A stretch of 64,000 nucleotides of DNA. Origin: SB21 sp964415295 (GTDB lineage Bacteria > CLD3 > SB21). Shown here one piece after another: positions 52,372 through 60,950 of this stretch (positions are counted from its first letter, which is position 1; every line of letters begins with the position of its first letter). The stretch lies in contig CAYPYN010000001.1 of the NCBI GenBank assembly GCA_964415295.1, positions 62,001 through 126,000 of the forward strand, read 5' to 3'. Below the pieces are notes generated by a model that was not told where the DNA came from, did not search any database, and worked only from the letters and a program-made list of their open reading frames with translations. The position numbers and the translations under genes are program-made.

Positions 52372-53655
52372 TCAAGTCAAATCCTTGCTTGCTACGGATA
52401 TCAGATGTTTCCGCACAATATCCAGCGCTAATTGGGACGTTCGTTCCTTAAAGGTCAACCGGTCAATTTCATACGGAAGCATGGGCAGTTTCACCGAGAT
52501 CGTTTCTTCTTCCGTAGAAAAACCGATGTATGCCAATCCTACCGGTTTTGTCGGCGTAGCCCCCGTTGGCCCCGCAATACCGGTCACCGAAAGTCCCAGA
52601 TGCGTTGCGGCGATCTTCCTCACATTTTCCGCCATCGCCTTGGCCACTTCTTCGCTCACCGCGCCGTGCTTCGCAAGTAATTGTTCTGACACACCGAGCA
52701 AATTCACTTTCGATTCGTTGCTGTAGGTGGTGACACCCTGAATGAAATACGCCGAACTTCCCGAGACATTGGTCAGCCGGTGCGCGATCAATCCGCCCGT
52801 GCAGGATTCCGCCGTGGCGATCGTGTAATGTGTGGTAAAGAATAAGTTGGCGAGACTCTGCTCCAGCGTTTCGTCGTCATAACCATACACGGCGTCCTTG
52901 AAGGAACGCTGGATAGCCGCTACTAACTGTTTCTCCGCTTCGGCAATGAGCGCAGCCGTTTTCTGTGCGTCATGATTGGATGAGGTCAATCGGATATCCA
53001 CGCCGCGGGTCATCTGCGGAAGGAAGGCGATGTCCAGTTTATCCTTGTAGGCATCTACAACTTCTTTGACCCTGTCATACAATGCTGATTCAGGAACATT
53101 GACCGTTCGAATGGTGCGGTATTTCAAAACCTTCTCATGACCAAGATTTTGCACGAATGGAACCACGTAGGTCTCCGTCATCCATTGCATTTCCTTGGGC
53201 ACGCCTTGCAGACAGAAATACGTCGTGTCGCCTTTTCTGAAAGTCAGTCCCGGAGCCGTTCCGTGGCTATTGGAGAGAAAGTTGGCTCCGACCGGTATCA
53301 TCGCCTGAACGCGATTGGCCTCGTTCATCGTCCGGCCGGCTTTTTGAAACATGGATTGTATCTCCTGCAGAGCTTGTTGATCGAGTTTCAGCTCTGTTTT
53401 GAGAAAACCGGCCACGGCGTCGCGCGTTTTGTCGTCGTGCGTCGGGCCGAGGCCTCCGCAGCAAACCACTACACTGGCCTCACGGGCTGCATCTTCAAAG
53501 GCACGGACGATATCAACGATACGGTCCCCAACTTTGGTCACGCGTGTGACCGCTATGCCATGCTCCGCCAGCCGCCGGCTTATGTATGCTGAATTCGTGT
53601 CCGTGACAAGCCCCAGAAGGATCTCATCCCCGATCACGATGATCTCGGCCGTCAT
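52372..53655 (-). CDS. cinA: CinA-type protein (nicotinamide-nucleotide amidohydrolase)
   Basis: A 427-residue two-domain protein. The N-terminal MoaB-like domain (IVIGDEILLGLVTDTNSAYI, GGLGPTHDDKTRDAVA) hydrolyses ADP-ribose-type substrates in studied members; the C-terminal domain (TAESCTGGLIAHRL, GVTTYSNESKVNLLGV, SVTGIAGPTGATPTKPVG) deamidates NMN in pyridine nucleotide recycling. Both domains look intact. It was first named for competence induction, so a link with the ComEA/PilM cluster is possible but not shown. Confidence 0.94.
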   Translation of the reverse strand: MTAEIIVIGDEILLGLVTDTNSAYISRRLAEHGIAVTRVTKVGDRIVDIVRAFEDAAREASVVVCCGGLGPTHDDKTRDAVAGFLKTELKLDQQALQEIQSMFQKAGRTMNEANRVQAMIPVGANFLSNSHGTAPGLTFRKGDTTYFCLQGVPKEMQWMTETYVVPFVQNLGHEKVLKYRTIRTVNVPESALYDRVKEVVDAYKDKLDIAFLPQMTRGVDIRLTSSNHDAQKTAALIAEAEKQLVAAIQRSFKDAVYGYDDETLEQSLANLFFTTHYTIATAESCTGGLIAHRLTNVSGSSAYFIQGVTTYSNESKVNLLGVSEQLLAKHGAVSEEVAKAMAENVRKIAATHLGLSVTGIAGPTGATPTKPVGLAYIGFSTEEETISVKLPMLPYEIDRLTFKERTSQLALDIVRKHLISVASKDLT

Positions 53656-53678
53656 GTATACTCCCCGCGATACGTGAC

Positions 53679-53767
53679 TGACCCGTTCGGGTCATTTTTT
53701 GAAAGTGCGCCTTATATATTTCCGGTTTAGCTAAACGCTTTCTATATTGAGCCGTCTAATCAGACGG
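53679..53767. repeat. Hairpins and a palindrome between ndk and cinA
   Basis: Three self-complementary segments lie here: TGACCC/GGGTCA with a GTTC loop at 53679-53694, followed on the plus strand by six T; the perfect palindrome GTTTAGCTAAAC at 53725-53736; and CCGTCT/AGACGG with a 4-base loop at 53752-53767. The first has the shape of a plus-strand terminator although both flanking genes are on the minus strand. Confidence 0.45.
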
Positions 53768-53805
53768 GAATGCTGTAACTATCCGGTACCGCTTCCGTAA
53801 TTAAC

Positions 53806-54231
53806 TTATTGATTAGCGATCAAAGCGCTGTTCGTAAAGAAAAAGGCGATCTCCACTTTGGCGTTTTCATCGGAATCAGAACCATGCACAATATTTTCAC
53901 CTTTGCTGTCAGCAAATTCTTTTCGAACGGTTCCGGGTTCCGCTTCCTTCGGATCGGTCGCGCCAATGGTCTTTCTGAACGAAGCTACCGCATCGTCTTT
54001 CTGGAGCACGATGGGAACGCAAGGTCCGGAACTCATGAACTTGGTCAGTTCTTCAAAAAAAGGACGGCCTTTGTGAACGGCATAAAAACCCTCGGCCTGC
54101 TGTTTGGTCATGCGGATCTGTTTCATTGCCAGAACCTTAAAACCGGCATCCTGAATTTTGGCTATGACTTTTCCCTGCAGGTTTTTTCTGACGCAGTCCG
54201 GCTTCAAAATGCATAAAGTGACGTTGCCCAT
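53806..54231 (-). CDS. ndk: Nucleoside diphosphate kinase
   Basis: Ndk transfers phosphate between nucleoside tri- and diphosphates through a phosphohistidine. The 141-residue protein has the nucleotide-binding start LCILKPDCVRKN and the active-site His116 in NIVHGSDSDE, with RKTIGATDPKEAEPGTVR between. Length and motifs are normal. It is divergent from the protease/propeller/barrel gene, with a shared 225-base upstream region. Confidence 0.97.
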   Translation of the reverse strand: MGNVTLCILKPDCVRKNLQGKVIAKIQDAGFKVLAMKQIRMTKQQAEGFYAVHKGRPFFEELTKFMSSGPCVPIVLQKDDAVASFRKTIGATDPKEAEPGTVRKEFADSKGENIVHGSDSDENAKVEIAFFFTNSALIANQ

Positions 54232-54456
54232 GTGGAATTTTCTCCTTGTGATAATGAATGTATGTTGAATTATGCTTGAATATACGTTGGTTTTTTTCTA
54301 CGTTAAAAAAAGCACGGTAATATAGCTGAATCGGATGTCCCTATCAATCATTTTTTGACCTTGGGACCGTGGAATGAAAGCCGCTCGGGCGGTGTTGTAC
54401 TGTTACCATAAGGAAAATTATCAGTTTAGGATATGTCGTTTAACAGGAGGTTCTTT

Positions 54457-57400
54457 ATGCGTTTAAAGCGCATGGTATCGTGTCTCACAATATTGCTGCT
54501 GGTAAGCATCCCCCTGCGCGCGCAGGAGGAACAGAAAATGTTCGGGCAGAACAAGGTGCAGTACAAAGATTATCACTGGCGTTTTGTTCAATCCGAACAT
54601 TTCGATTTCTATTTCTACGACGGCGGGGATGACCTGGCCAAGTTCGCCGCGGACGTAGCCGAGAGCGCGTACGTGTCGATCATCCAGAATTTCAAGAATT
54701 ACGAGATTCAGAGCCGTATCGCGTTCGTGATCTACAATTCGCACAATCAATTCCAGCAGACCAACGTACTGGATGAATACATGACCGAAGGAGTCGGCGG
54801 CGTAACGGAGCTTTTTAAGAACCGCATTGTGGTTCCATACGAAGGATCGTATGAACAATTCCGTCATGTGATCCATCACGAATTGGTGCATGGTGTGATG
54901 AATGATTACATGTACGGCGGCTCGATACAAGGACTCATCAGCGGACGGATTCGCGTACAGATCCCGTTGTGGGTTTCTGAAGGTCTGGCGGAATACGATT
55001 CCCGTTACAAAGAATTCGATACCCAATCCGATATGTTCGTTCGGGATGCCGTAATGGAGGCCTATCTTCCGACGCTGATGCAAATGGGCGGATACGCGGT
55101 CTACACGGCCGGACCGACCATCTTCCGCTATATGGAAGACAAATACGGAAAAGAGAAAGTATCGGAATTCATGACGAAACTCCGCGTGGCCGGTACGACC
55201 AATTCGACTTTCGAATCTACATTCGGCATGAAAGAAGAAGAATTCTCCGAGAAATGGGCTACGTATCAGCGCAAAACCTATTTCCCCGATATTACCAATA
55301 TGCAGTCGGTAAAAGAGGTTGGCCAGCAGCTCACCTTTCACGACCGTGACGGTAATTTTTATAATATCACGCCGACGGTTTCTCCCAACGGGGATAAGAT
55401 CGCTTATTTATCCGATAAATCCGGCTACGCCGACATCGTACTTATCTCCGCGATCGACGGCATGGTCCTCAAGAAACTGGTGTCCGGGGAAAAGACGCCC
55501 AACCTGGAAGAACTTCACTGGCTGAGCCCCGGCATGAGTTGGAGCCCCGATTCGAAAAAACTCGTTTTTTCTGCCAAAGCCAGCGATAACGATGCTATGT
55601 TGATCGTGGATGTACTCACGGGAGCTATTGAGCAATACACCTGGAACGACCTCGAAGGCGTATTCGGCGGATCCTGGAGCCCCGACGGACGCAAGATCGT
55701 TTTCTCGGGCATATATCACGGACAAAGCGATATCTATGTCTTCGATCTTGACAAGAAGCAGAAATTCAAACTGACCGACGATATTTTCAGCGACACGAGA
55801 CCTGTGTACAGCAGGGACGGCAAGAAGATCGCCTTTTCTTCCGACCGCCGCGACTACCTTGGCGCTCCGGAAAAGGGTTTCAAAATGGTCAACTACGATT
55901 ACAAGCAAATGGACATATACGTGATGAATGCGGACGGGTCGGACATGGAACGGGTCACCACCGACGAGATGAACGATACCTGGCCGGAATGGGGTCCTGA
56001 TAACACAAAGATGCTCTACACGTCCAACCGTAACGGCGTAACCAATATTCATGTGGCCGATCTGGCGGCCAAGAGAACCTACGCGATCACCAATAATCTC
56101 AGCGGCATCTTCCAGCCCTCTCTCAGTAAGGACGGAAAGATCCTCGCGTTCGCGGGATTCAATAAGGGCGGCTTTGATGTCTTCACGTTGAAGAATCCAT
56201 TTGAAATGAAACCAGTGGAACTGCCCATGACGATATCTATGAAAAAGTTCCGCAAAGAAAAAGATCTTCCGCAGACCTTGTCCTTCGAATTGGGTTTGAA
56301 AGGAGGAGAAAAGATTGCCGAAGCGCCTAAGGATACGGTGATCGAAGTGGCGACTTTTACGGCCGACACGGCACGCACGGATTCAGCCAAGAGCAAGAAT
56401 AAGGAGATCTCCTACCGCAACTTCATTTTTTCAGGTATGGACGAGGAGAAGAAAGACAAGAAGAAGGAAGAAGAGGAAGAAGAGATACCGGAGATCGTCA
56501 CCTTACCTGAAAAGGTCTACAAAGATTCCAAGGGCGATTACCGCATTCGAAATTACCGCGTACGCTTTACACCCGATCTTTTCTACGGAACGGCCGGGTT
56601 CAATACCTTTACCGGTTTCGTCGGCGCCACGCAAATGGCCTTCAGCGACATCCTGGGCAATCATCGGCTGCTTTTCGGCACCAGTCTTCTGTTTGACCTG
56701 AAGAACAGCAGTTTTTACGGTGCGTATTACTACTTGTCCCGAAGAACCGACTACGGTCTGACGGCCTTTCACACGGCGTATTCCTTTGCTACAGACTACG
56801 CGTTTGAGGACGGTTCCCACACGTATCCCGGATACAGCGACGGTTTGGCGGATAGTTTTATACGTTACCGTAATTATGGAGCTACGTTATCGGCTTCGCG
56901 GCCATTCAACAAGTTTAACCGGTTCGATGTGGACGTCACGCAGTTCGTCCTTGCCCGTGAGACTTCGATTGCCAATAACATGAATACTTTGCCGAACGGC
57001 GATCCGGTAAACAAGAACAATATCGGCGTCGGACCGACACGACGCTCTTACAATACACTGATCGGCGCCTCTCTGACGACGGATAATGCTCTTAATACTT
57101 ATTTCGGACCGTTTGACGGTCGCCGCGGCCAGATCTCGGTGGTTACCAGCCCGGGTTACGGAAAGAACGGATTACGATTCACCACCGTAGCAGCGGACGG
57201 ACGCAAATATTGGTGGTTCAAGAAATACTACGCGGTTGCATTGCGTGCCAGTACGGGCGCCACGTATGGACGCGATCCTCAGCGCTTCTTTGTCGGTGGC
57301 CTTGATAACTGGATCGTTCCCCGCTTCCGAAGCGGCGAGATCATTGTGGATGCCATGGAGGACTTTCTGGCCACATTTGTTTCACCGCTCCGCGGCAGTG

Positions 57401-57846
57401 ATTATTATGAATTGCAGGGCACGCGGTATTTCGTAAGCAATCTTGAATTGCGTTTTCCGCTGGTCCATTTTATGCAACTGGGCTTCCCGATCCCCTTGTT
57501 CCTCCAGCAGATCCGCGGCGTGACATTCATTGATTTCGGTGCGGCCTGGGGCGGAGAGAACAACCTGACCTATTTGGATGAGGATGGCAACATCCGAAAG
57601 GCCAATTACCGCTACAGAGACCGCAACGGAAACGTGGTGTACAACAAAGCCAAATTCAATTGGGGTCAAACGCTGCAAGGAGAACCCGGTCCGGTTTTCC
57701 AGGACGCACGCCTCGGATACGGTTTCGGTATTCGCGCTTTCCTCGGATTCTTTATTCTCAGATACGATTTGGCCTGGAATATACGCAGTCCGAGATTCCA
57801 CGGCGACAATGCCAAGCACTATTTTACGATCGGATCCGATTTCTGA
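54457..57846 (+). CDS. Exported metallopeptidase-like / beta-propeller / Omp85-like barrel protein
   Basis: A 1129-residue envelope protein. After a signal peptide (to about residue 22), residues 32-272 form a gluzincin (peptidase MA-like) domain with HHELVH (zinc ligands His141 and His145, catalytic Glu142) and the third ligand in WVSEGLAEYDS. Residues 297-582 are TolB/PD40 propeller blades (TVSPNGDKIAYLSD, SWSPDGRKIVFSG and others). A charged linker (DEEKKDKKKEEEEEE) leads to a barrel-like C-terminus (about 707-1129) with Omp85-like features (FVGGLDNWIVPRF, LEIRFPL-like strands, IRAFLGFFILRYDLAW) and a terminal Phe. The start is fixed by AGGAGG at 54445-54450. Protein processing at the outer membrane is inferred. 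Confidence 0.85.
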   Translation: MRLKRMVSCLTILLLVSIPLRAQEEQKMFGQNKVQYKDYHWRFVQSEHFDFYFYDGGDDLAKFAADVAESAYVSIIQNFKNYEIQSRIAFVIYNSHNQFQQTNVLDEYMTEGVGGVTELFKNRIVVPYEGSYEQFRHVIHHELVHGVMNDYMYGGSIQGLISGRIRVQIPLWVSEGLAEYDSRYKEFDTQSDMFVRDAVMEAYLPTLMQMGGYAVYTAGPTIFRYMEDKYGKEKVSEFMTKLRVAGTTNSTFESTFGMKEEEFSEKWATYQRKTYFPDITNMQSVKEVGQQLTFHDRDGNFYNITPTVSPNGDKIAYLSDKSGYADIVLISAIDGMVLKKLVSGEKTPNLEELHWLSPGMSWSPDSKKLVFSAKASDNDAMLIVDVLTGAIEQYTWNDLEGVFGGSWSPDGRKIVFSGIYHGQSDIYVFDLDKKQKFKLTDDIFSDTRPVYSRDGKKIAFSSDRRDYLGAPEKGFKMVNYDYKQMDIYVMNADGSDMERVTTDEMNDTWPEWGPDNTKMLYTSNRNGVTNIHVADLAAKRTYAITNNLSGIFQPSLSKDGKILAFAGFNKGGFDVFTLKNPFEMKPVELPMTISMKKFRKEKDLPQTLSFELGLKGGEKIAEAPKDTVIEVATFTADTARTDSAKSKNKEISYRNFIFSGMDEEKKDKKKEEEEEEIPEIVTLPEKVYKDSKGDYRIRNYRVRFTPDLFYGTAGFNTFTGFVGATQMAFSDILGNHRLLFGTSLLFDLKNSSFYGAYYYLSRRTDYGLTAFHTAYSFATDYAFEDGSHTYPGYSDGLADSFIRYRNYGATLSASRPFNKFNRFDVDVTQFVLARETSIANNMNTLPNGDPVNKNNIGVGPTRRSYNTLIGASLTTDNALNTYFGPFDGRRGQISVVTSPGYGKNGLRFTTVAADGRKYWWFKKYYAVALRASTGATYGRDPQRFFVGGLDNWIVPRFRSGEIIVDAMEDFLATFVSPLRGSDYYELQGTRYFVSNLELRFPLVHFMQLGFPIPLFLQQIRGVTFIDFGAAWGGENNLTYLDEDGNIRKANYRYRDRNGNVVYNKAKFNWGQTLQGEPGPVFQDARLGYGFGIRAFLGFFILRYDLAWNIRSPRFHGDNAKHYFTIGSDF

Positions 57847-57869
57847 TAACGGCAAGACCATATCAAATC

Positions 57870-57903
57870 AAAAGCCCGTTCCGCATCTGCAGAACGGGCT
57901 TTT
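57870..57903. terminator. Bidirectional intrinsic terminator
   Basis: A perfect 12-bp stem, AAAAGCCCGTTC (57870-57881) and its complement (57892-57903), separates the convergent genes ending at 57846 and 57926. Confidence 0.9.
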
Positions 57904-57925
57904 CTATAATAGTCCGTGCGATGAT

Positions 57926-58645
57926 CTAGTTAGACTGGAGTTTAAAGCTGTCCATAATGATGTCGTGCGTGGACGTGCGAACCGTATAGGGTACACCGCT
58001 TATCAGGCTCTGAGTGAAAGTGAACTTTCCCCTTTTCCAGGCTGAAATAATAAAGAGCGCTTTTTCATCTAGCTCTTCTCCGAGTTCCGCGCGAATGATC
58101 TCTCCTTTTTCTACCCAGACCCTGGCCGGCGGGTAAGGCGGGCGTTCGATCTCCAGTGAACCGGTTTTCTTATGGATGTGCAGGAGTTGCAGAATCTCGA
58201 TCAGGCTCAATTCGGACAAACTGCCTCCGAAAGAGGTCTTCGGCGACGCATCGATCTCCGATATCTTGTTTACACGATCCAGCATTTCACGAACTTTAGC
58301 GACAAGTTCCTCACGGCTGATCGACGACTTGACAATATACTGATCGGCCCCCGCACGAAACCCCCTCTTCTGTGTCACGTCCGCGTCAATCGCGGTTAGG
58401 AACATAAACGGGACCATCGGGATCGAAGACTTCGTCCTGATCTGTTCGCACATAGCAATCCCGTCCATCCTGGGCATCAGCACATCGCAAATGATCAGGT
58501 GCGGCTTTTCGCGATCGGCGATCTCCAGTCCCGTCTCCCCGTTATCGGCATGCAGAACGGTATAACCTTCTTTTTCGAGGTTCATCGTCAGCGACTTCGT
58601 AATGTGGGGATTGTCATCGACGATCAGTATGACAGATTTTTTCAT
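57926..58645 (-). CDS. Response regulator with receiver and DUF4388 domains
   Basis: A 239-residue protein: a receiver domain (residues 1-120) with LIVDDNPHI, the phospho-acceptor Asp in LIICDVLMPRMDG and Lys in ADQYIVKSS, then a DUF4388 (PATAN) domain (about 142-239: FGGSLSELSLIEILQLLHIHKKTGSLEI; GEIIRAELGE; KRGKFTF). DUF4388 domains occur in regulators with no DNA-binding part and probably mediate protein contacts. The ATG at 58645 is preferred over a GTG four codons upstream. Confidence 0.9.
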   Translation of the reverse strand: MKKSVILIVDDNPHITKSLTMNLEKEGYTVLHADNGETGLEIADREKPHLIICDVLMPRMDGIAMCEQIRTKSSIPMVPFMFLTAIDADVTQKRGFRAGADQYIVKSSISREELVAKVREMLDRVNKISEIDASPKTSFGGSLSELSLIEILQLLHIHKKTGSLEIERPPYPPARVWVEKGEIIRAELGEELDEKALFIISAWKRGKFTFTQSLISGVPYTVRTSTHDIIMDSFKLQSN

Positions 58646-58752
58646 CGGACCGAACACATGTGAGATGGATGCTTTTGATAAATTAAAAATGAGTGGCGGG
58701 CAAAATCAAGAAAAAAGAGGGTCAAAATTCATACGCCGCCAGACGCACGTGG

Positions 58753-58965
58753 TCACATACGGCGGATAAGGTTCTTCACATCAATACTTCTCACATCGAG
58801 AATCATGTAGTCAATATCAAGACGGGAAAACAACTTGGCAGCCGTTTCCCAGTTGGATGCGGTAATAATCTCGCAGCCTTCTTTGGCGAACATTTGACGA
58901 ATTTGGGATAATTCATCGATATTCTTGTTCAGGATAAGGATCTTCTTGTTCACACTCTTGCCCAA
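58753..58965 (-). CDS. Truncated receiver-like protein
   Basis: A 70-residue protein matching only the first half of a response-regulator receiver: the opening strand KKILILNKN, a helix (ELSQIRQMFAKEG), a second strand (CEIITAS), a helix (ETAAKLFSRL) and the strand MILDVRS with the position of the phospho-acceptor Asp. The acidic pair after the first strand is replaced by Asn-Lys-Asn, and the usual Thr and Lys strands are missing because the frame ends. No continuation in another frame was found. It is either a remnant or a small decoy protein. Confidence 0.55.
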   Translation of the reverse strand: MGKSVNKKILILNKNIDELSQIRQMFAKEGCEIITASNWETAAKLFSRLDIDYMILDVRSIDVKNLIRRM

Positions 58966-59008
58966 AGGTTAAAATGCTGATGATTCTGTCACTCAATATT
59001 CATACCAA

Positions 59009-59037
59009 ATTAACATCTGTGCGCTAATTGCATATTT
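59009..59037 (+). promoter_or_regulatory. Candidate sigma-70 promoter before a 20-codon frame
   Basis: TTAACA (59009-59014) and TATTTT (59032-59037) are separated by 17 bases, followed within 20 bases by AGGAGG and an ATG. Confidence 0.4.
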
Positions 59038-59060
59038 TTCAACAAAAACAGGAGGCGTGA

Positions 59061-59123
59061 ATGAAAACCCTTGGGAATGGAAGTGAAAGAGGTTACAAAA
59101 AAGCGACGGTTTGTTTTGGCTAA
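59061..59123 (+). CDS. Possible 20-residue leader peptide or small protein
   Basis: A very short frame (MKTLGNGSERGYKKATVCFG) has a perfect AGGAGG (59050-59055) five bases before its ATG and a promoter-like sequence upstream. Downstream, GCGAC (59103-59107) and GTCGC (59126-59130) can pair across the stop codon. The product is basic and not hydrophobic. No larger gene follows on the plus strand, so a classical attenuator role is unlikely; it may be a small protein or chance. Confidence 0.3.
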   Translation: MKTLGNGSERGYKKATVCFG

Positions 59124-59147
59124 TTGTCGCTCGAGGGATACTTACGA

Positions 59148-60875
59148 TCAGTCTGAAATGCCGAGCTGATTGAGCATCCGGAAGAAATGGGTCCGGTTGA
59201 TGCCGAGCACCTCGGCGGCTTTGGTCTTATTGTTATTGACCTTTCGCAGGGTTCTTATGATGAACCATTTTCTGAAATCTTTTTCGGCTTCATCCAGTGT
59301 CGCATCGTTCTTGATCTTGTACCCGCTTTCCACTTTGGCAATGATCTCCATCGGCAGGTCGTTGAGTTGGATGACAGGTTTGGTGGACAGAATGATCGCG
59401 CGCTGTATGACGTTCTCCAGCTCTCTTATGTTTCCGTCCCATTGATAATGTTCCAGAATATCGGAGGCTTCGTCGCTGATACCGTGGATCTTGTCCTGGC
59501 CGTATTTTTGTATGAAATAATTCACCAAAAGACCGATGTCCTCTTTACGTTCGCGCAGAGGGGGCACCAGGATCTCAACCACTTTGAGGCGGTAATAAAG
59601 ATCCTCGCGGAATTTTCCTTCTTTGATGAGCGCACTCAGTATTTTATTTGTGGCCGAAATGATGCGCACATCGATCTTCCGGGTTTCAGTTCCACCCAGA
59701 CGTTCGATCTCTTTGGTCTGTACGGCCCGCAGTATCTTTGCCTGCAGATTGACCGAAAGTTCCGCCACTTCATCCAGAAATAGGGTTCCGTTTTGGGCCA
59801 GTTCGAATTTACCCATCTTGGATTTGACCGCTCCGGTAAAGGCGCCGGCTTCGTAACCGAACAGTTCCGACTCCAACAATTCCGACGGGATGGCGCCGCA
59901 GTTGATCGCCACGAATTTCTTGTCGTACCGTTCGCTGTTGAAATGGATGGCACGGGCGATCAGTTCCTTACCTGTTCCGCTCTCTCCGAGAATAAGAACC
60001 GGTACATCGGTGGGGGCCACTTTGGCGGATAATTCGAGAATATGAACCAGCTTTTCGCTTTTGCCGACGATCTCTTTAAAATCGTATTTGTCCCGCAGTT
60101 CCTGCAAACGGTTCCTGTCCCGGCGCTCGAATTCGCTGTGAACGTTCTTCATCTCTTTTAGTTCATTTACGCGAAAAGCGATCTGCTTGGCAAAGGCCAT
60201 GAGAAACAAAAGATCGTTCTCAGAAAAAGGTTTAGCATCGTCGCGGCGGTCGAGATAGACCACGCCCAGGAGACTCTTGCGGTAAATGATCGGTACGCTG
60301 AGAACGGAACGCAGGCCCAAACGGACAAAACTGCCCTGTTTGGCGAAACTGTCGGTCAACGTGTCATCGTCAACTTTGACCGGCTTCAGAATGTCCAGGG
60401 TTTTCTGAATGACGGAGTTGCACACTTCGTTGGCCGGGTCGTCGATATTTTCGCCTTCAAAATTCTTGCTGACGAAGTATTCCCTTTTACCGGCTTCGTC
60501 CACCAGGATCAGGAATCCCCGCTCCGCCCGAAGATGATAGGTCATCTGGTCCATCGCAAAGGCGATCAATCCCTGCAATTCGCTTTCCGAAGAGATCACC
60601 ATGCCTGAATTGTACAAGGCCTTGAACTGTTCTTTTTCGACCGAAAGATCTTCCACACGACGGTCAATTTTCTTCAAAGTCTCCTGCAGTTTATTCGCCT
60701 GAGTGTTCAAACCCCTGTGGTATTCCAGGTAGGCTTTGAAAAAATCGTTCAGTTTCTTTTCAAACTGGGAGTAATCCTTCTGAGACAACAGGGTGTTGAG
60801 TTCGGCAAAACGGGAGGAAAAATCCTTGAAACCTTCGTCGGATTTTTTCTGGAGCTCTTGTATAAGATCGTTCAC
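59148..60875 (-). CDS. Sigma-54-dependent transcriptional activator with GAF domain
   Basis: A 575-residue regulator that drives transcription from sigma-54 promoters. An N-terminal coiled coil (about 1-85) leads to a GAF domain (about 90-250: AMDQMTYHLRAERGFLILVDE to FAKQIAFRVNEL), an AAA+ domain (about 268-500) with Walker A GESGTGKELIARAIH, the sigma-54-contact loop GAFTGA and the Walker B and arginine-finger regions, and a C-terminal Fis-type helix-turn-helix (NNKTKAAEVLGINRTHFFRML). Its input ligand is unknown. It lies 75 bases downstream of the propeller kinase gene on the same strand, so kinase and activator may act together. Confidence 0.93.
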   Translation of the reverse strand: MNDLIQELQKKSDEGFKDFSSRFAELNTLLSQKDYSQFEKKLNDFFKAYLEYHRGLNTQANKLQETLKKIDRRVEDLSVEKEQFKALYNSGMVISSESELQGLIAFAMDQMTYHLRAERGFLILVDEAGKREYFVSKNFEGENIDDPANEVCNSVIQKTLDILKPVKVDDDTLTDSFAKQGSFVRLGLRSVLSVPIIYRKSLLGVVYLDRRDDAKPFSENDLLFLMAFAKQIAFRVNELKEMKNVHSEFERRDRNRLQELRDKYDFKEIVGKSEKLVHILELSAKVAPTDVPVLILGESGTGKELIARAIHFNSERYDKKFVAINCGAIPSELLESELFGYEAGAFTGAVKSKMGKFELAQNGTLFLDEVAELSVNLQAKILRAVQTKEIERLGGTETRKIDVRIISATNKILSALIKEGKFREDLYYRLKVVEILVPPLRERKEDIGLLVNYFIQKYGQDKIHGISDEASDILEHYQWDGNIRELENVIQRAIILSTKPVIQLNDLPMEIIAKVESGYKIKNDATLDEAEKDFRKWFIIRTLRKVNNNKTKAAEVLGINRTHFFRMLNQLGISD

Positions 60876-60950
60876 GGCGGGTTGAGTCTGGTAACCGTTG
60901 GTTTAACTGCTCGCAAAATACAAAGAAATGTGCGGGTATTGCAAGAAAAT

